From Aquirhabdus parva (lineage in GTDB: Bacteria; Pseudomonadota; Gammaproteobacteria; Pseudomonadales; Moraxellaceae), in assembly GCF_003351745.1 (NCBI RefSeq), contig NZ_CP031222.1:1098207-1162206 (forward strand): DNA of 64,000 bases, written 5' to 3'. The position numbers and the translations under genes are program-made. Below the pieces are notes generated by a model that made no database searches, was not told the origin of the DNA, and worked only from the letters and a program-made list of their open reading frames with translations. Shown here in pieces: positions 40,563 through 49,349 of the stretch (position 1 is its first letter; every line of letters begins with the position of its first letter).

Positions 40563-41462
40563 GTGAGTATTTTGGGATTGTTAAGAATTGTTCGCTTAAT
40601 TCTATTGATTGGGACTCCTATGATTGCCATAAGTTTGGGTCTCTATAGTTTAAAGAAGCAACTCAATTCCTTTTTTAAGCCGAGGCACTCAATGCATATG
40701 GTAGAGCACAATAAAATTAGTCTTACAGTGAGCAAGCTGCCTGAAATTACATTGCTTTTCTGGGTGATGAAAATATCAACAACGACGCTCGGGGAAACTG
40801 CAGGTGATCTTTTTTCAATGACGCTAAACTTAGGCTATGCGATAAGTTCTATTTTATTGTTTGGCTTCTTCCTCGTAACCGTAATTCCTCAGTTGTTTGC
40901 AAAGCGATATCTCCCGCTTTTGTACTGGAGTGTGATTTTATCAACCACGATGGTGGGAACAACGATTTCTGATTATTTAGATCGTAGTTTACATCTGGGT
41001 TATGTCGCAGGCTCAGGCTTATTACTCAGCATTTTACTACTCATCTTTGCCTTCTGGCGGCTCAGCGGCCAGACATTGGATGTTGAAAAAATCCGATCCC
41101 CAAAAACAGAATTAATCTATTGGATGGCTATTCTTGTTTCTAATACTTTAGGTACTGCACTCGGGGATTTCTTGGCTGATAGCTCTGGCTTGGGCTATGC
41201 GGGCGGGGCGTTGCTCATCGGAGGAATATTATTGGCCTCAGCAATCGCTGCACGGTTTACCCAAATTTCGAAAGTGTTTCTGTTTTGGTTAGCTTTTATC
41301 CTCACTCGACCTTTCGGCGCAACTTTCGGGGATCTGTTTACAAAGTCAGTGGATAAAGGCGGACTAGGGGTCGGAACCATCGAGTCGTCACTGATTCTCT
41401 TAAGCATACTCGGCCTTTGTATTACTTATGCGATGTGGCAATACCAAAGACGTGTTCGATAA
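40563..41462 (+). CDS. COG4705-type membrane protein with four internal repeats
   Basis: A 299-residue polytopic membrane protein. Four repeats each hold a Trp-containing helix, a Thr-x-Gly-x3-x-Asp motif and a second helix: TLGETAGD (75-82), MVGTTISD (130-137), TLGTALGD (195-202) and PFGATFGD (250-257). Each is followed by a small linker and an LGY- or LGV-like turn. I place it in the uncharacterised COG4705 family, which often has the KxPE.TLYFWV start seen here as KLPEITLLFWVMK. The GTG start is weakly supported. A start near residue 44-46 would drop the first helix and keep all repeats. Role unknown; it is not obviously linked to czc. Confidence 0.78.
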   Translation: MSILGLLRIVRLILLIGTPMIAISLGLYSLKKQLNSFFKPRHSMHMVEHNKISLTVSKLPEITLLFWVMKISTTTLGETAGDLFSMTLNLGYAISSILLFGFFLVTVIPQLFAKRYLPLLYWSVILSTTMVGTTISDYLDRSLHLGYVAGSGLLLSILLLIFAFWRLSGQTLDVEKIRSPKTELIYWMAILVSNTLGTALGDFLADSSGLGYAGGALLIGGILLASAIAARFTQISKVFLFWLAFILTRPFGATFGDLFTKSVDKGGLGVGTIESSLILLSILGLCITYAMWQYQRRVR

Positions 41463-41487
41463 CTCTTTTAATCAAAAGTTTGAGCCA

Positions 41488-41904
41488 TCAAGGCATCGTA
41501 AGCCTCGTGACCGCGCGCATTCTCCTGATTAATCCAAGGCATTGGCGACGATCCTGAATTTCATCGGTTGATCGTTGCAAGGCCTGTGCTAACTGATCTA
41601 TCGATAACTCACAATTTTCAATGAGAAACTGGTCCTCTGATGTAGACCAATTCTGAGCGATCTTGGCGAGATATTTCTTGGTTTTGATCGCGTGTTTAAA
41701 TTCAAAGAAGTTTATGGCAAGTAACTTCTTTTGTTCTTCATCGGAAAAGTCATTGCGTAAGCACTGCTCAATCAGCCATGCGTAAAGTAATGAACCTTCG
41801 GCAACGTGAAGCGCCCAGTGCCGTTTGAAATGTTCGAGCGCCTGTTGGTAAAAATCATCCCAACTCAATCCTAGTAAAATCTCTTCGAGGTCTTTAGTCA
41901 TCAT
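41488..41904 (-). CDS. Small protein cotranscribed with umuC
   Basis: A 138-residue soluble protein. Its ATG overlaps the umuC stop by one base (TGATG), so it should be made with UmuC. The sequence is acidic and helical at first (DLEEILLGLSWDDFYQQALEHFKRHWALH). It ends with LSIDQLAQALQRSTDEIQDRRQCLGLIRRMRA, which resembles a helix-turn-helix (a helix, then ALQRS..EIQDRRQ) that could bind DNA. I do not recognise the family. Its place suggests an accessory to pol V or SOS mutagenesis; this is inferred from position only. Confidence 0.72.
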   Translation of the reverse strand: MMTKDLEEILLGLSWDDFYQQALEHFKRHWALHVAEGSLLYAWLIEQCLRNDFSDEEQKKLLAINFFEFKHAIKTKKYLAKIAQNWSTSEDQFLIENCELSIDQLAQALQRSTDEIQDRRQCLGLIRRMRAVTRLTMP

Positions 41905-43202
41905 CAATTCACCACTGGAATATCATTCCAGTCACATAAATAATTGGGGGAGCGATGGGCTTGAGTCATCTCCCAGCTTTGACCTTGGACGGCTGATACA
42001 CCTACCCCTAAAGATTTTTTGCCGAATTTATTAGACACTTTCTCAAGAGCATCCATTAGGCTTTCATGCTTGATCGCCTCATTGGGGTCCGAGTCAAATA
42101 AAGACAGAGACTGTACACATGTCCTCTTAGGGGAGATGGCTGATAAAATTACCCCTGCTTTTTGATAGTCGTAGCCAGCTTGATAGATTTTAGAGACGGC
42201 GACGCGCGCGGCGTGGGTGATCTGGAGAATATCGTCGCTTGCATCTTTGAGTGTCACTGTAAAACTATTGCGAATTTGGCGATCTTGCTCTCGATGGCGA
42301 TTGGTTGTGATATAGACCGTAATCATGGCGCACACGGATTTATCTGCGCGTAGTTTGCTATGTGCGCGGGTTGCAAATACGGTAATGACTTCATGCAGTT
42401 TATCGAGTTGTGAGATACGTGTGCCGAAAGTGCGAGACGAAATGATCTGTTGTTTGACCGCAGCCTGCGTCTCCAAAGTTAGGCAACTGATGCCTTGAAG
42501 TTCCATCACCGTACGCGCAAGGACGATCGAAAAGTGCTTTTTGATCTGCATTGGATTAGCCTTGACCAGATCTGCAATGGATTTAATCCCCATCTTCCCT
42601 AGCGCCTCTGTATGTTTACGACCCACCCCCCAAACCTCTCGGGCCTCAGTCTGCTCCATCCATGCGGTTTTGATTTCAGGGTCTATCTCTAGCCAATTAC
42701 AAACGCCATTAAAGTCAGGCTGTGACTTTGCCCAATAGTTCGCCAGTTTAGCCTGTGTCTTAGTGGCACCAATCCCGACACAGACTGGTAGACCAATCCA
42801 CTGCTTGACGCGCTGACGCATTTGCTGCGCATACTCAGTTAGATTAAATAAGTTTTGATACTGAGTCAGCTCAAGGAAGCACTCGTCAATCGAGTATATT
42901 TCTTGCTCGGCAGGGGTGACAAAGTCGCCAAGAATACCCATAAAACGATTCGACATTTCACCATACAGCGCATAGTTACTCGATAAGGCGATAATCCCAT
43001 GTTGCCGAGCCAAGTCCTTAAACTGATACCATGGCCCTGCCATGCGTACACCTAGCGCTTTGGTTTCGCTACTGCGTGAAACGACACAACCGTCATTGTT
43101 TGAAAGAACGACAACAGGCTTATCCTTCAATTTGGGATTAAAAACCCGCTCGCAGCTCACATAGCAGTTATTCACATCTACCAGTGCATAGACCTGATTC
43201 AT
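41904..43202 (-). CDS. umuC: DNA polymerase V catalytic subunit UmuC
   Basis: Y-family translesion polymerase, 432 residues. The palm begins [40 protein letters not shown]. The catalytic motif is [10 protein letters not shown], and the helix-hairpin-helix part includes [23 protein letters not shown]. The UmuC C-terminal domain follows with SLSLFDSD and a long tail. It overlaps umuD by four bases and a small gene downstream by one base, forming a three-gene operon. Confidence 0.95.
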   Translation of the reverse strand: MNQVYALVDVNNCYVSCERVFNPKLKDKPVVVLSNNDGCVVSRSSETKALGVRMAGPWYQFKDLARQHGIIALSSNYALYGEMSNRFMGILGDFVTPAEQEIYSIDECFLELTQYQNLFNLTEYAQQMRQRVKQWIGLPVCVGIGATKTQAKLANYWAKSQPDFNGVCNWLEIDPEIKTAWMEQTEAREVWGVGRKHTEALGKMGIKSIADLVKANPMQIKKHFSIVLARTVMELQGISCLTLETQAAVKQQIISSRTFGTRISQLDKLHEVITVFATRAHSKLRADKSVCAMITVYITTNRHREQDRQIRNSFTVTLKDASDDILQITHAARVAVSKIYQAGYDYQKAGVILSAISPKRTCVQSLSLFDSDPNEAIKHESLMDALEKVSNKFGKKSLGVGVSAVQGQSWEMTQAHRSPNYLCDWNDIPVVN

Positions 43203-43684
43203 GATCTCTTCCGTCTGCGTTTATAGACATTTTTAATCACAGCGGTCACCACACCCCAGACTTCGATGTCTTCATTATCTCTAGGATAGATTGATTTGAA
43301 TTCTGGATTTTCTGCACGTAACCAGACTTTTTGCTGATCCGATTCTAGCGTTTCGATGATCAGGGTTTTGACCGTGAATTCATTGTTGATCAGCGCAATC
43401 ACGATATCCCCGCATTCTGCAGTTACAGAGCGATCAACAACCAGCTCATCATCAATTGAAATCCCCGCATCACGCATGGACATCGAGTTCACACGAACAA
43501 TAAATGTAGATTTTTTGTTTTTAATGAGATGCTTATTGAGATCAATACTACCATCCATATATTCAGCCGCAGGCGAAGGAAATCCTGCTGAGACACGCTC
43601 TAGTGCGATCGGAATGTGATAAGTTTCTGTCGTGATCACGACAGGCTTGATCTCAAACGCTGTTAGAGGATATGTAGAAGTCAT
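43199..43684 (-). CDS. umuD: UmuD self-cleaving protease subunit
   Basis: S24-family subunit, self-cleaved on RecA to UmuD-prime, which joins UmuC to form pol V. It has 161 residues. The cleavage site is Ala33-Gly34 in [11 protein letters not shown]. The catalytic Ser is Ser69 ([10 protein letters not shown]) and the Lys is Lys106 (EFTVKTL), with the same 37-residue spacing as in E. coli. It lacks the long N-terminal domain of the Acinetobacter regulator UmuDAb, so it is probably the plain polymerase subunit rather than the regulator. A palindrome lies just upstream. No clear ribosome-binding site is seen. Confidence 0.93.
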   Translation of the reverse strand: MTSTYPLTAFEIKPVVITTETYHIPIALERVSAGFPSPAAEYMDGSIDLNKHLIKNKKSTFIVRVNSMSMRDAGISIDDELVVDRSVTAECGDIVIALINNEFTVKTLIIETLESDQQKVWLRAENPEFKSIYPRDNEDIEVWGVVTAVIKNVYKRRRKRS

Positions 43685-43705
43685 TTTAAATAGGAGTACA
43701 ATTAC

Positions 43706-43721
43706 GTTAGATATATCTTAC
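43706..43721. promoter_or_regulatory. Near-palindrome upstream of umuD, possible operator
   Basis: GTTAGATATATCTTAC is a 16-base palindrome with one symmetric mismatch pair, 22 bases before the umuD ATG. It sits where a promoter or start of transcription would be. It does not match the E. coli LexA box (CTGT-N8-ACAG) or, as I recall it, the TTGAAAA-type site of UmuDAb. Confidence 0.5.
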
Positions 43722-43797
43722 ATAATTTTAAGTCGCTTTGCATATTTTTATTGTTTCAACCGACGATCAGCGTCTTATTTTTTGAATCTCCTCATGC

Positions 43798-43824
43798 AAA
43801 AAAAACCGCAAAGCTGCGGTTTTT
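43798..43824 (-). terminator. Terminator after ohr
   Basis: A 10-bp stem, AAAAACCGCA with TGCGGTTTTT, closes a 4-base loop just past the ohr stop on the minus strand. The flanking A-run on the plus strand is the T-run for ohr. It separates ohr from umuD. Confidence 0.9.
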
Positions 43825-43847
43825 AAAGGTGTGGCGTGGTAAAGAGT

Positions 43848-44273
43848 TTATACCAGCACTAGAGTGACATCGATGTTATTGCGTGTCGCATTAGAGTAGG
43901 GACATACGATATGCGCGGCATCAATTAATTGCTGTGCTTGAGTGCGGTCCATATTCGGTAGGTCAATCCGCAGCTCCACTTCAATGCCAAAACCAGTTGG
44001 GATGGGACCAATACCAACCGTACCTTCTACACTGGCATCAGCTGGCATGGGTAATTTATCCCGACCCGCAACAAACTTCATCGCACCGATAAAGCATGCG
44101 CTATAACCTGCTGCAAATAATTGTTCTGGGTTTGTGCCTGCATCCCCACGACCACCCAGTTCACGCGGTGTGGTGAGCTTCAGATCAAGTGCACCGTCAG
44201 TAGAGGTTGCACGCCCATCACGACCACCAGTGGCTTTGGCATGGGCTTGGTATAACGCTTTTTCAATAGACAT
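43848..44273 (-). CDS. ohr: Organic hydroperoxide resistance protein Ohr
   Basis: Thiol peroxidase that reduces organic and fatty-acid hydroperoxides using lipoylated proteins. The 141-residue protein has both catalytic Cys: Cys60 ([17 protein letters not shown]) and Cys124 ([14 protein letters not shown]), as well as the conserved GGRDG and [21 protein letters not shown] perfect inverted repeat lies about 70 bases upstream and is shared with ohrR, which indicates repression by OhrR. Confidence 0.96.
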   Translation of the reverse strand: MSIEKALYQAHAKATGGRDGRATSTDGALDLKLTTPRELGGRGDAGTNPEQLFAAGYSACFIGAMKFVAGRDKLPMPADASVEGTVGIGPIPTGFGIEVELRIDLPNMDRTQAQQLIDAAHIVCPYSNATRNNIDVTLVLV

Positions 44274-44342
44274 GAGAGTCTCCTTGTTTGGTTTTCAAAG
44301 GGGTACAGATATTTCACATCATTATGAAATATTATCGAGTAT

Positions 44343-44366
44343 ATTAATATCGCGTGCGATATTAAT
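44343..44366. promoter_or_regulatory. OhrR operator at ohr
   Basis: Perfect 11-bp arms, ATTAATATCGC (44343-44353) and GCGATATTAAT (44356-44366), around GT. It shares the core ATATCG-Y-GT-R-CGATAT with a second site at the ohrR start. Its position, 70 bases upstream of ohr, fits repression. Confidence 0.82.
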
Positions 44367-44372
44367 GGGTTT

Positions 44373-44398
44373 AAAAAAAGCAAACATCTGATGTTTGC
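44373..44398 (-). terminator. Terminator after ohrR
   Basis: GCAAACAT (44380) pairs with ATGTTTGC (44391) around a 3-base loop. The A-run at 44373-44379 on the plus strand gives a T-run on the minus strand, downstream of the ohrR stop. It lies right next to the ohr operator. Confidence 0.8.
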
Positions 44399-44428
44399 GT
44401 TTTCTTAGTTAAATGCAGAGCATCTAAT

Positions 44429-44896
44429 TCATTCGGTTCCGTTAAATAGTCGTTTACGAAGATTAACGAGGTTTTCACGTAGCTGATCAACCTCTTCCCG
44501 CGAATAGCCTACGCGTTCACTGATGCATTGAGGAATGCCCTTGGCTTCTTCTCGGAGCGTTCTACCTGCATCGGTAAGCGTGATAATCACTTGACGTTCA
44601 TCAAGACTTGAGCGCTGCCGTCGTATCAATCCACTCACTTCTAGGCGTTTGAGCAGTGGAGTGAGTGTCGTTGTTTCCAGAAAAAGCTGATCACAAATCT
44701 CCGAAACATTCACCCCATCTTTCTCCCAAAGCACCAGCATCACCAAATACTGTGGATAAGTGAGATTGAGATCTTTTAGCAGCTTCCGATAAGCTTTGTT
44801 TATTCCAAGCATAGAAGAGTACAGCGCAAAACATAGCTGTGCATCAAGGCTTAAGTAATCAGTATCGGTAGAGCAAGTCGGGTTTGATGTCTTCAT
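44429..44896 (-). CDS. ohrR: Organic hydroperoxide sensor-repressor OhrR (MarR family)
   Basis: Thiol-based MarR-type repressor of ohr, 155 residues. The peroxide-sensing Cys is Cys22 (LDAQLCFALYSS), the usual position. Tyr36 and Tyr47 fit the residues that contact it. Cys124 (KGIPQCISE) sits near the place of the resolving Cys of 2-Cys OhrR (Xanthomonas type). The winged helix spans NVSEICDQLFLETTTLTPLLKRLEVSGLIRRQRSSLDERQVIITLT. It is separated from ohr by a terminator and the ohr operator, so the two genes have separate promoters under one repressor. A matching operator overlaps its own start region. Confidence 0.95.
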   Translation of the reverse strand: MKTSNPTCSTDTDYLSLDAQLCFALYSSMLGINKAYRKLLKDLNLTYPQYLVMLVLWEKDGVNVSEICDQLFLETTTLTPLLKRLEVSGLIRRQRSSLDERQVIITLTDAGRTLREEAKGIPQCISERVGYSREEVDQLRENLVNLRKRLFNGTE

Positions 44897-44906
44897 GACA
44901 AAAATA

Positions 44907-44924
44907 TATATCGTGTACGATATA
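44907..44924. promoter_or_regulatory. OhrR operator at ohrR
   Basis: Perfect 8-bp arms TATATCGT and ACGATATA around GT, only ten bases upstream of the ohrR ATG. The core matches the ohr site. A further half-site, GCGATAT, lies at about 44932. The placement fits autorepression. Confidence 0.82.
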
Positions 44925-45136
44925 GTGTCAAGCGATATTTAAAAATTGATTTTCTGTCGTATATATCTATGGTGTTAGGGATTCTTCATCAGACAACTTT
45001 GTCTATTTTGAAAGCCGATACATATATTACTGATAAGCAACCTATTCGTTTTGTAAACAACGGAGAGTATATTAAACCACTGAAACAATGGACTCTTTAG
45101 AGCAATATTTTAAACTTATAGGTCAAATTTTTTTTC

Positions 45137-47248
45137 ATGGATTCTGATATATACCACTCTATTGTTAACTACTTCCCTTATTTCTGGATTGTGCCTATTC
45201 TGCTGGCATTAATCTTCTGGCGTAAGATTCTCTGGGTCTGCGGTGTCATCATCGTTCCCGATAACATGATTGGACTGGTCACCAAAAAATTCGTGCTGTG
45301 GGGAACGCATAAAGACCTTCCTCCAGGCAAAATTATCGCGTTGAATGGTGAGGCGGGCGATCAGGTTGATGCTCTCGCATCAGGTATTCATTATGGCTAC
45401 TGGCCGTGGCAATACAGTGTGCAAAATGAACCACTCACCAAAATCTCTACGGGTTATGTCGGTATCGTTGAATCTCGCGATGGCGCACCTCTAGCCGACG
45501 GCAATATTATCGGGCTCCATGTGGAATGCGACATGTTCCAAGACGCACGTTCATTCTTGGCTAAAGGAGGGCAGCGTGGTCCACAAGCCATGGTGATTCC
45601 AGAAGGTTCGTACCGTATTAATTCTTTGTTGTTTTCCGTGACTACTGTGCCATTGACCGTGATTAATAAGAATCAAATCGGCATTGTTGAGGCCCATGGC
45701 GGTACGCCGATTCCGGTTGGACGGGTTCTGGCAAAGCATGTGAATTGTAATATGTTCCAAGACGCGCATAAGTTTTTGACCTCTGGCGGTGAGCGCGGTC
45801 CACAAATTTCGATTATTCCTAATGGACAGTATCGTATCAACCCGCGCCTGTTTTCGGTTAAGGCCGTTGATTCTGTTGATATTCCTGACAATATGGTCGG
45901 GATTGTAACAACGAAAGAAGGTGCCTCTCTACCGACGGGTGAAATCGCAGGCAAGGAAGTTCCTCGGCACAATCTGTTTCAGGATGGTCAAGCATTTATC
46001 TCGGCGGGTGGCTATAAAGGCCTGCAAGAGCAAGTCATTCTGGCGGGGCGTTATTTTATCAATCCGATGTTTGCGACCGTTGAAGTGGTACAAATGACTG
46101 AGGTTCCGATTGCCAATGCCGGTGTTGTGATTGCTTATGTTGGTGATGAGGGCAAAGACGTCACGGGTGCGGACTTTAAACATGGCAATCTGGTATCACG
46201 TGGACAAAAAGGGGTATGGGTCGAGCCGCTTGATCCGGGTAAATATCCGATTAATCCGTATACCCATAAAGTGGAATGCGTACCGACTGCGAACGTGGTA
46301 CTGAACTGGGCAACGGGTAAGTCTGAAGCTCATAATCTTGATAAAAATTTGTCAACGATTACCGTGCGTAGCTCAGATGGCTTTACCTTTAATCTTGATG
46401 TCTCACAGATTATTCATATTCCACGCGGTGATTCCCCTAAAGTAATTGCACGTTTTGGTAGTGTAGGAAACTTGGTGACACAAGTCCTAGAGCCAACGAT
46501 TGGCAACTATTTCCGTAATACCGCACAAAGTTCAGATGTGATTGATTTTCTAAAAGGTCGTACACAACGTCAGGCCGATGCCAAAGCATGTATTGGTGAG
46601 GCGTTGAATGAATACAACGTCGTTGCCGTAGATACTTTAATTGGAGATATCGTCCCGCCTGAGTCGCTAATGAAGACCCTCACTGATCGTAAGATCGCAG
46701 AGCAAGAGCAAGTGACGTTTGTGACCCAGCAATTGGCTCAAGTTGCGCGTAAAGAGTATGAACAAGCACAGGCAATTGCCGATACGCAATCACGCGTGGT
46801 AGCAGCGGAGCGCGAAGTCGAAATCTCTCAGTTCAATGCAAGCTCCATGGTGAAGAAAGCGGAAGGGGACAAAAACTCTAAGGTGCTGAATGCTGAAGGG
46901 GATGCGCGCTCTAAAACCGTGAATGCGGAAGCGGATGCCAATGTGTTATCTGTAGTTGGTAAAGCCAAAGCAGAGAACACCCTTGCTGTGGGTACAGCAG
47001 AAGCAAAGGTGATTCAAATGAAGACCGATGCTGTAGGCCAAGCCAACTATGCGTTAATTGAGGTCGGTCGGGCTTTGGCGGAGGCCAAGATTCCTCTGGT
47101 TCCTCAGATTATGGTAGCTGGTGGGGGCGGTGCAGACAATCAGGGCTCAGCAGGATCTCTGGTCAATGTCTTGCTGGCAAATCTGGTTTCTAAAGATTTG
47201 AACAAGGACACTGCTACGCTTCCGGGTGATATGAATAAAGATGCCTAA
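45137..47248 (+). CDS. SPFH (flotillin-like) protein with N-terminal module array
   Basis: A 703-residue membrane-associated scaffold. One membrane segment (about 15-36) is followed by repeated modules: starts at about 39, 103, 176, 249 and 323, so about 73 residues each. Each begins with a (I/V)-x-x-(N/G)-x-(I/V)-G-(I/V)-V strand. The three central ones contain an FQD motif (F134, F207, F281) and an RGPQ-like stretch, and end YRIN (Y159, Y232; RYFIN at 305-309). The SPFH domain follows at about 385-560 (VRSSDGFTFNLDVSQIIHIPRGDSPKVIARFGS). An Ala/Glu-rich helix (540-650) and Gly-rich tail complete it. SPFH proteins form rings and membrane microdomains. It is a single gene with no NfeD partner, followed by a terminator. 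Confidence 0.85.
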   Translation: MDSDIYHSIVNYFPYFWIVPILLALIFWRKILWVCGVIIVPDNMIGLVTKKFVLWGTHKDLPPGKIIALNGEAGDQVDALASGIHYGYWPWQYSVQNEPLTKISTGYVGIVESRDGAPLADGNIIGLHVECDMFQDARSFLAKGGQRGPQAMVIPEGSYRINSLLFSVTTVPLTVINKNQIGIVEAHGGTPIPVGRVLAKHVNCNMFQDAHKFLTSGGERGPQISIIPNGQYRINPRLFSVKAVDSVDIPDNMVGIVTTKEGASLPTGEIAGKEVPRHNLFQDGQAFISAGGYKGLQEQVILAGRYFINPMFATVEVVQMTEVPIANAGVVIAYVGDEGKDVTGADFKHGNLVSRGQKGVWVEPLDPGKYPINPYTHKVECVPTANVVLNWATGKSEAHNLDKNLSTITVRSSDGFTFNLDVSQIIHIPRGDSPKVIARFGSVGNLVTQVLEPTIGNYFRNTAQSSDVIDFLKGRTQRQADAKACIGEALNEYNVVAVDTLIGDIVPPESLMKTLTDRKIAEQEQVTFVTQQLAQVARKEYEQAQAIADTQSRVVAAEREVEISQFNASSMVKKAEGDKNSKVLNAEGDARSKTVNAEADANVLSVVGKAKAENTLAVGTAEAKVIQMKTDAVGQANYALIEVGRALAEAKIPLVPQIMVAGGGGADNQGSAGSLVNVLLANLVSKDLNKDTATLPGDMNKDA

Positions 47249-47294
47249 ACGAGTCTGATGACTCTCATGATCTAGTTTATATGCGTCTGATTAA

Positions 47295-47326
47295 GAGCGC
47301 TCTGTTTGATGGCAGAGCGCTTTTTT
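47295..47326 (+). terminator. Terminator after the SPFH gene
   Basis: AGCGCTCTG (47296) pairs with CAGAGCGCT (47313) around an 8-base loop and is followed by six Ts. It ends the SPFH unit before tauA. Confidence 0.9.
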
Positions 47327-47520
47327 CATTTGTCTTGGGTACGATGTGTCAATGATGTGGCATGATCATTTTAAGAGCCTTTTTTAAAGCTTTTGAAAAG
47401 TTTTTCATCTGGATAAATTGTTAATGAAGAAAATATGATTTATTTAGCTTTTTTTATTACTTTTTTGGATGGAAGATATCTCTTAGGCTTAAATGTCTAT
47501 GTTGATATGGCGTTATTCTT

Positions 47521-48525
47521 TTGAAATGCAGTAAGTTTTATTTTCTCCCTCTGCTTAGTTTAGTTCTTGCGTCATCAGGTTGTTCTCAATCAGAAAAATT
47601 ACATACTGTTGTCGCTTATCAAACGGGCGTTGATCCTTCAAAAGTAGCTCAAGCTGAAGGCTTGTATGATAAAGAAATAGGCTCGTCTGTGGAGTGGAAA
47701 CGCTTCAATAGTGGTGCAGAAGTCATTAATGCACTGGCATCAGGCGATGTCGATATTGGTAACTTGGGGTCAAGTCCTTTAGCCGCGGGGGCATCGCGGC
47801 AGTTGGCGATTGAGGCCTTTATCGTCTCTGCAGAAATTAAAGGTGCTGAAGCTTTCGTCGTTCGAACCGGAAGCGGGATTAATAGCCCCGCAGATCTCAT
47901 CGGTAAAAAGATAGCAACGCCGTTTGTTTCTACATCGCATTACAGCTTATTGGGTGCTCTGCAACATTGGCAGATTCCGACTTCTAAAATTACCTTGATC
48001 AACCTCAATCCATCAGAAATTAATGCAGCATGGCAACGTGGAGATATTGATGGTGCGTTTGTGTGGTCGCCTGCACTAGCAGAGATTAAGAAAACGGGGC
48101 ATGTACTGACGAGTGCTGATGAGGTGGGGTCTTGGGGACATCCGACTTTTGAGGTTTGGGTGGTGCGCAAAGACTTTGCAAAAGCACATCCAGAAATCGT
48201 CTCAAAATTTGCCAAGGTGACTTTAGAGAGTTTTGCCAATTATAAGCAGCACAAAAGCGAGTGGACAGCCCAGTCTGCACCAGTCGCTGCAATCGCGAAG
48301 CTAACGGGCGTTAAGCCCGAGGATATCCCGACCTTACTTGAAGGAGCGAGTTATCCGGATTTGCAGTCTCAATTGAGCCCCCGCTTACTTGCCAAAGGAA
48401 CCGCCCAAGACATCGCAAAAACAGCAAATTTCCTAAAATCACAAGGCATGGTGAATGAAGTGCTAAGTGACTATTCACCCTATGTCAGTACGCAATTTAT
48501 TCAGTCCATCATTGCCCAAAAATAG
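47521..48525 (+). CDS. tauA: Taurine/sulfonate ABC transporter substrate-binding protein
   Basis: Lipoprotein that captures taurine or related sulfonates in the periplasm; 334 residues. The signal ends in LASSGC (lipobox). Typical TauA/SsuA sequences are [42 protein letters not shown] and [19 protein letters not shown]. The ATGC-like start is absent: the frame opens at a TTG without a clear ribosome-binding site, but the signal peptide fits only with it. It leads the tauABCD operon. The WSPALAEI region (FVWSPAL) follows the taurine-type pattern. Confidence 0.9.
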   Translation: MKCSKFYFLPLLSLVLASSGCSQSEKLHTVVAYQTGVDPSKVAQAEGLYDKEIGSSVEWKRFNSGAEVINALASGDVDIGNLGSSPLAAGASRQLAIEAFIVSAEIKGAEAFVVRTGSGINSPADLIGKKIATPFVSTSHYSLLGALQHWQIPTSKITLINLNPSEINAAWQRGDIDGAFVWSPALAEIKKTGHVLTSADEVGSWGHPTFEVWVVRKDFAKAHPEIVSKFAKVTLESFANYKQHKSEWTAQSAPVAAIAKLTGVKPEDIPTLLEGASYPDLQSQLSPRLLAKGTAQDIAKTANFLKSQGMVNEVLSDYSPYVSTQFIQSIIAQK

Positions 48526-48536
48526 AAGGATTGCAG

Positions 48537-49337
48537 ATGTCCACTTTGGTTATCGATCAAATTAGCGCGACCTATCCGAATAGTACACAGCCCGTATTAT
48601 CGGATATTTCACTTTCCCTCTCTGCGGGTGAGTTACTCGTGGTCTTGGGTGCCTCGGGGAGCGGAAAAACGACCCTACTTAATTTGATCGCAGGATTTAT
48701 CGAGTCCTCTAAGGGGAAAATTCTGCTCAATGATCGACCTGTGAAAGGACCAGGAGCCGACCGCGGCGTGGTGTTCCAAGATGATGTCTTACTTCCTTGG
48801 CAGGATGTGCAAAGTAATGTTGCCTTTGGTTTACAGCTAGCAGGAGTGCCACTACAGGCTCGGCTGGCGAAAGTACAAGAGATTTTAAAGCGGGTGAGTT
48901 TAGAGGGTTTTGCAAAGCGCAAAGTATGGGAGCTGTCTGGAGGACAGCGGCAACGCGTGGGGTTGGCGCGTGCCTTGGCATCTGATCCTCAAGTATTGCT
49001 ATTGGATGAGCCCTTTGGTGCTTTGGACGCTTTCATTCGTGAGCAGATGCAGTGTTTGCTGCTGGATGTATGGGCTGACACGCATAAGCCTGTCTTTCTG
49101 ATCACGCATGATATTGAAGAGGCGGTTTTCTTGGCAACTGACTTAGTCATTCTTGCCCCCTCGCCACGGGGTATCGTTGAGCGAATTTCACTGGATTTTT
49201 CTAAGCGTTTTATTGCGGGCGAGTCAGCACGATCGATTAAGTCCGATCCGCAGTTCATTGCTGTGCGTGAGCATGTGTTGCAGCGTGTGTTCGAGCAGCA
49301 TGTGCATACGTTAAACAATCAATCTGTTTCAGTTTAA
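48537..49337 (+). CDS. tauB: Taurine ABC transporter ATP-binding protein
   Basis: ATPase of the taurine importer, 266 residues. It has the Walker [13 protein letters not shown], the Q-loop [23 protein letters not shown], the signature [15 protein letters not shown], Walker [12 protein letters not shown] and H-loop [26 protein letters not shown] lies six bases before the chosen ATG; a TTG two codons earlier is unlikely. The gap to tauA is 11 bases and to tauC 12 bases. Confidence 0.95.
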   Translation: MSTLVIDQISATYPNSTQPVLSDISLSLSAGELLVVLGASGSGKTTLLNLIAGFIESSKGKILLNDRPVKGPGADRGVVFQDDVLLPWQDVQSNVAFGLQLAGVPLQARLAKVQEILKRVSLEGFAKRKVWELSGGQRQRVGLARALASDPQVLLLDEPFGALDAFIREQMQCLLLDVWADTHKPVFLITHDIEEAVFLATDLVILAPSPRGIVERISLDFSKRFIAGESARSIKSDPQFIAVREHVLQRVFEQHVHTLNNQSVSV

Positions 49338-49349
49338 TCGAGAAGCCAC

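Noticed and set aside
41488-43684. umuDC as a sign of a plasmid or integrated element
   Set aside because: No integrase, repeats or composition change flank it, and chromosomal umuDC is common in this family.
43706-43721. LexA box at umuD
   Set aside because: The palindrome lacks CTGT and ACAG ends; I report it only as an unknown operator.
47940-48292. Antisense frames inside tauA and similar frames inside czcA, leuS and receptor genes
   Set aside because: They are shadows of strong genes on the other strand, without start signals of their own.
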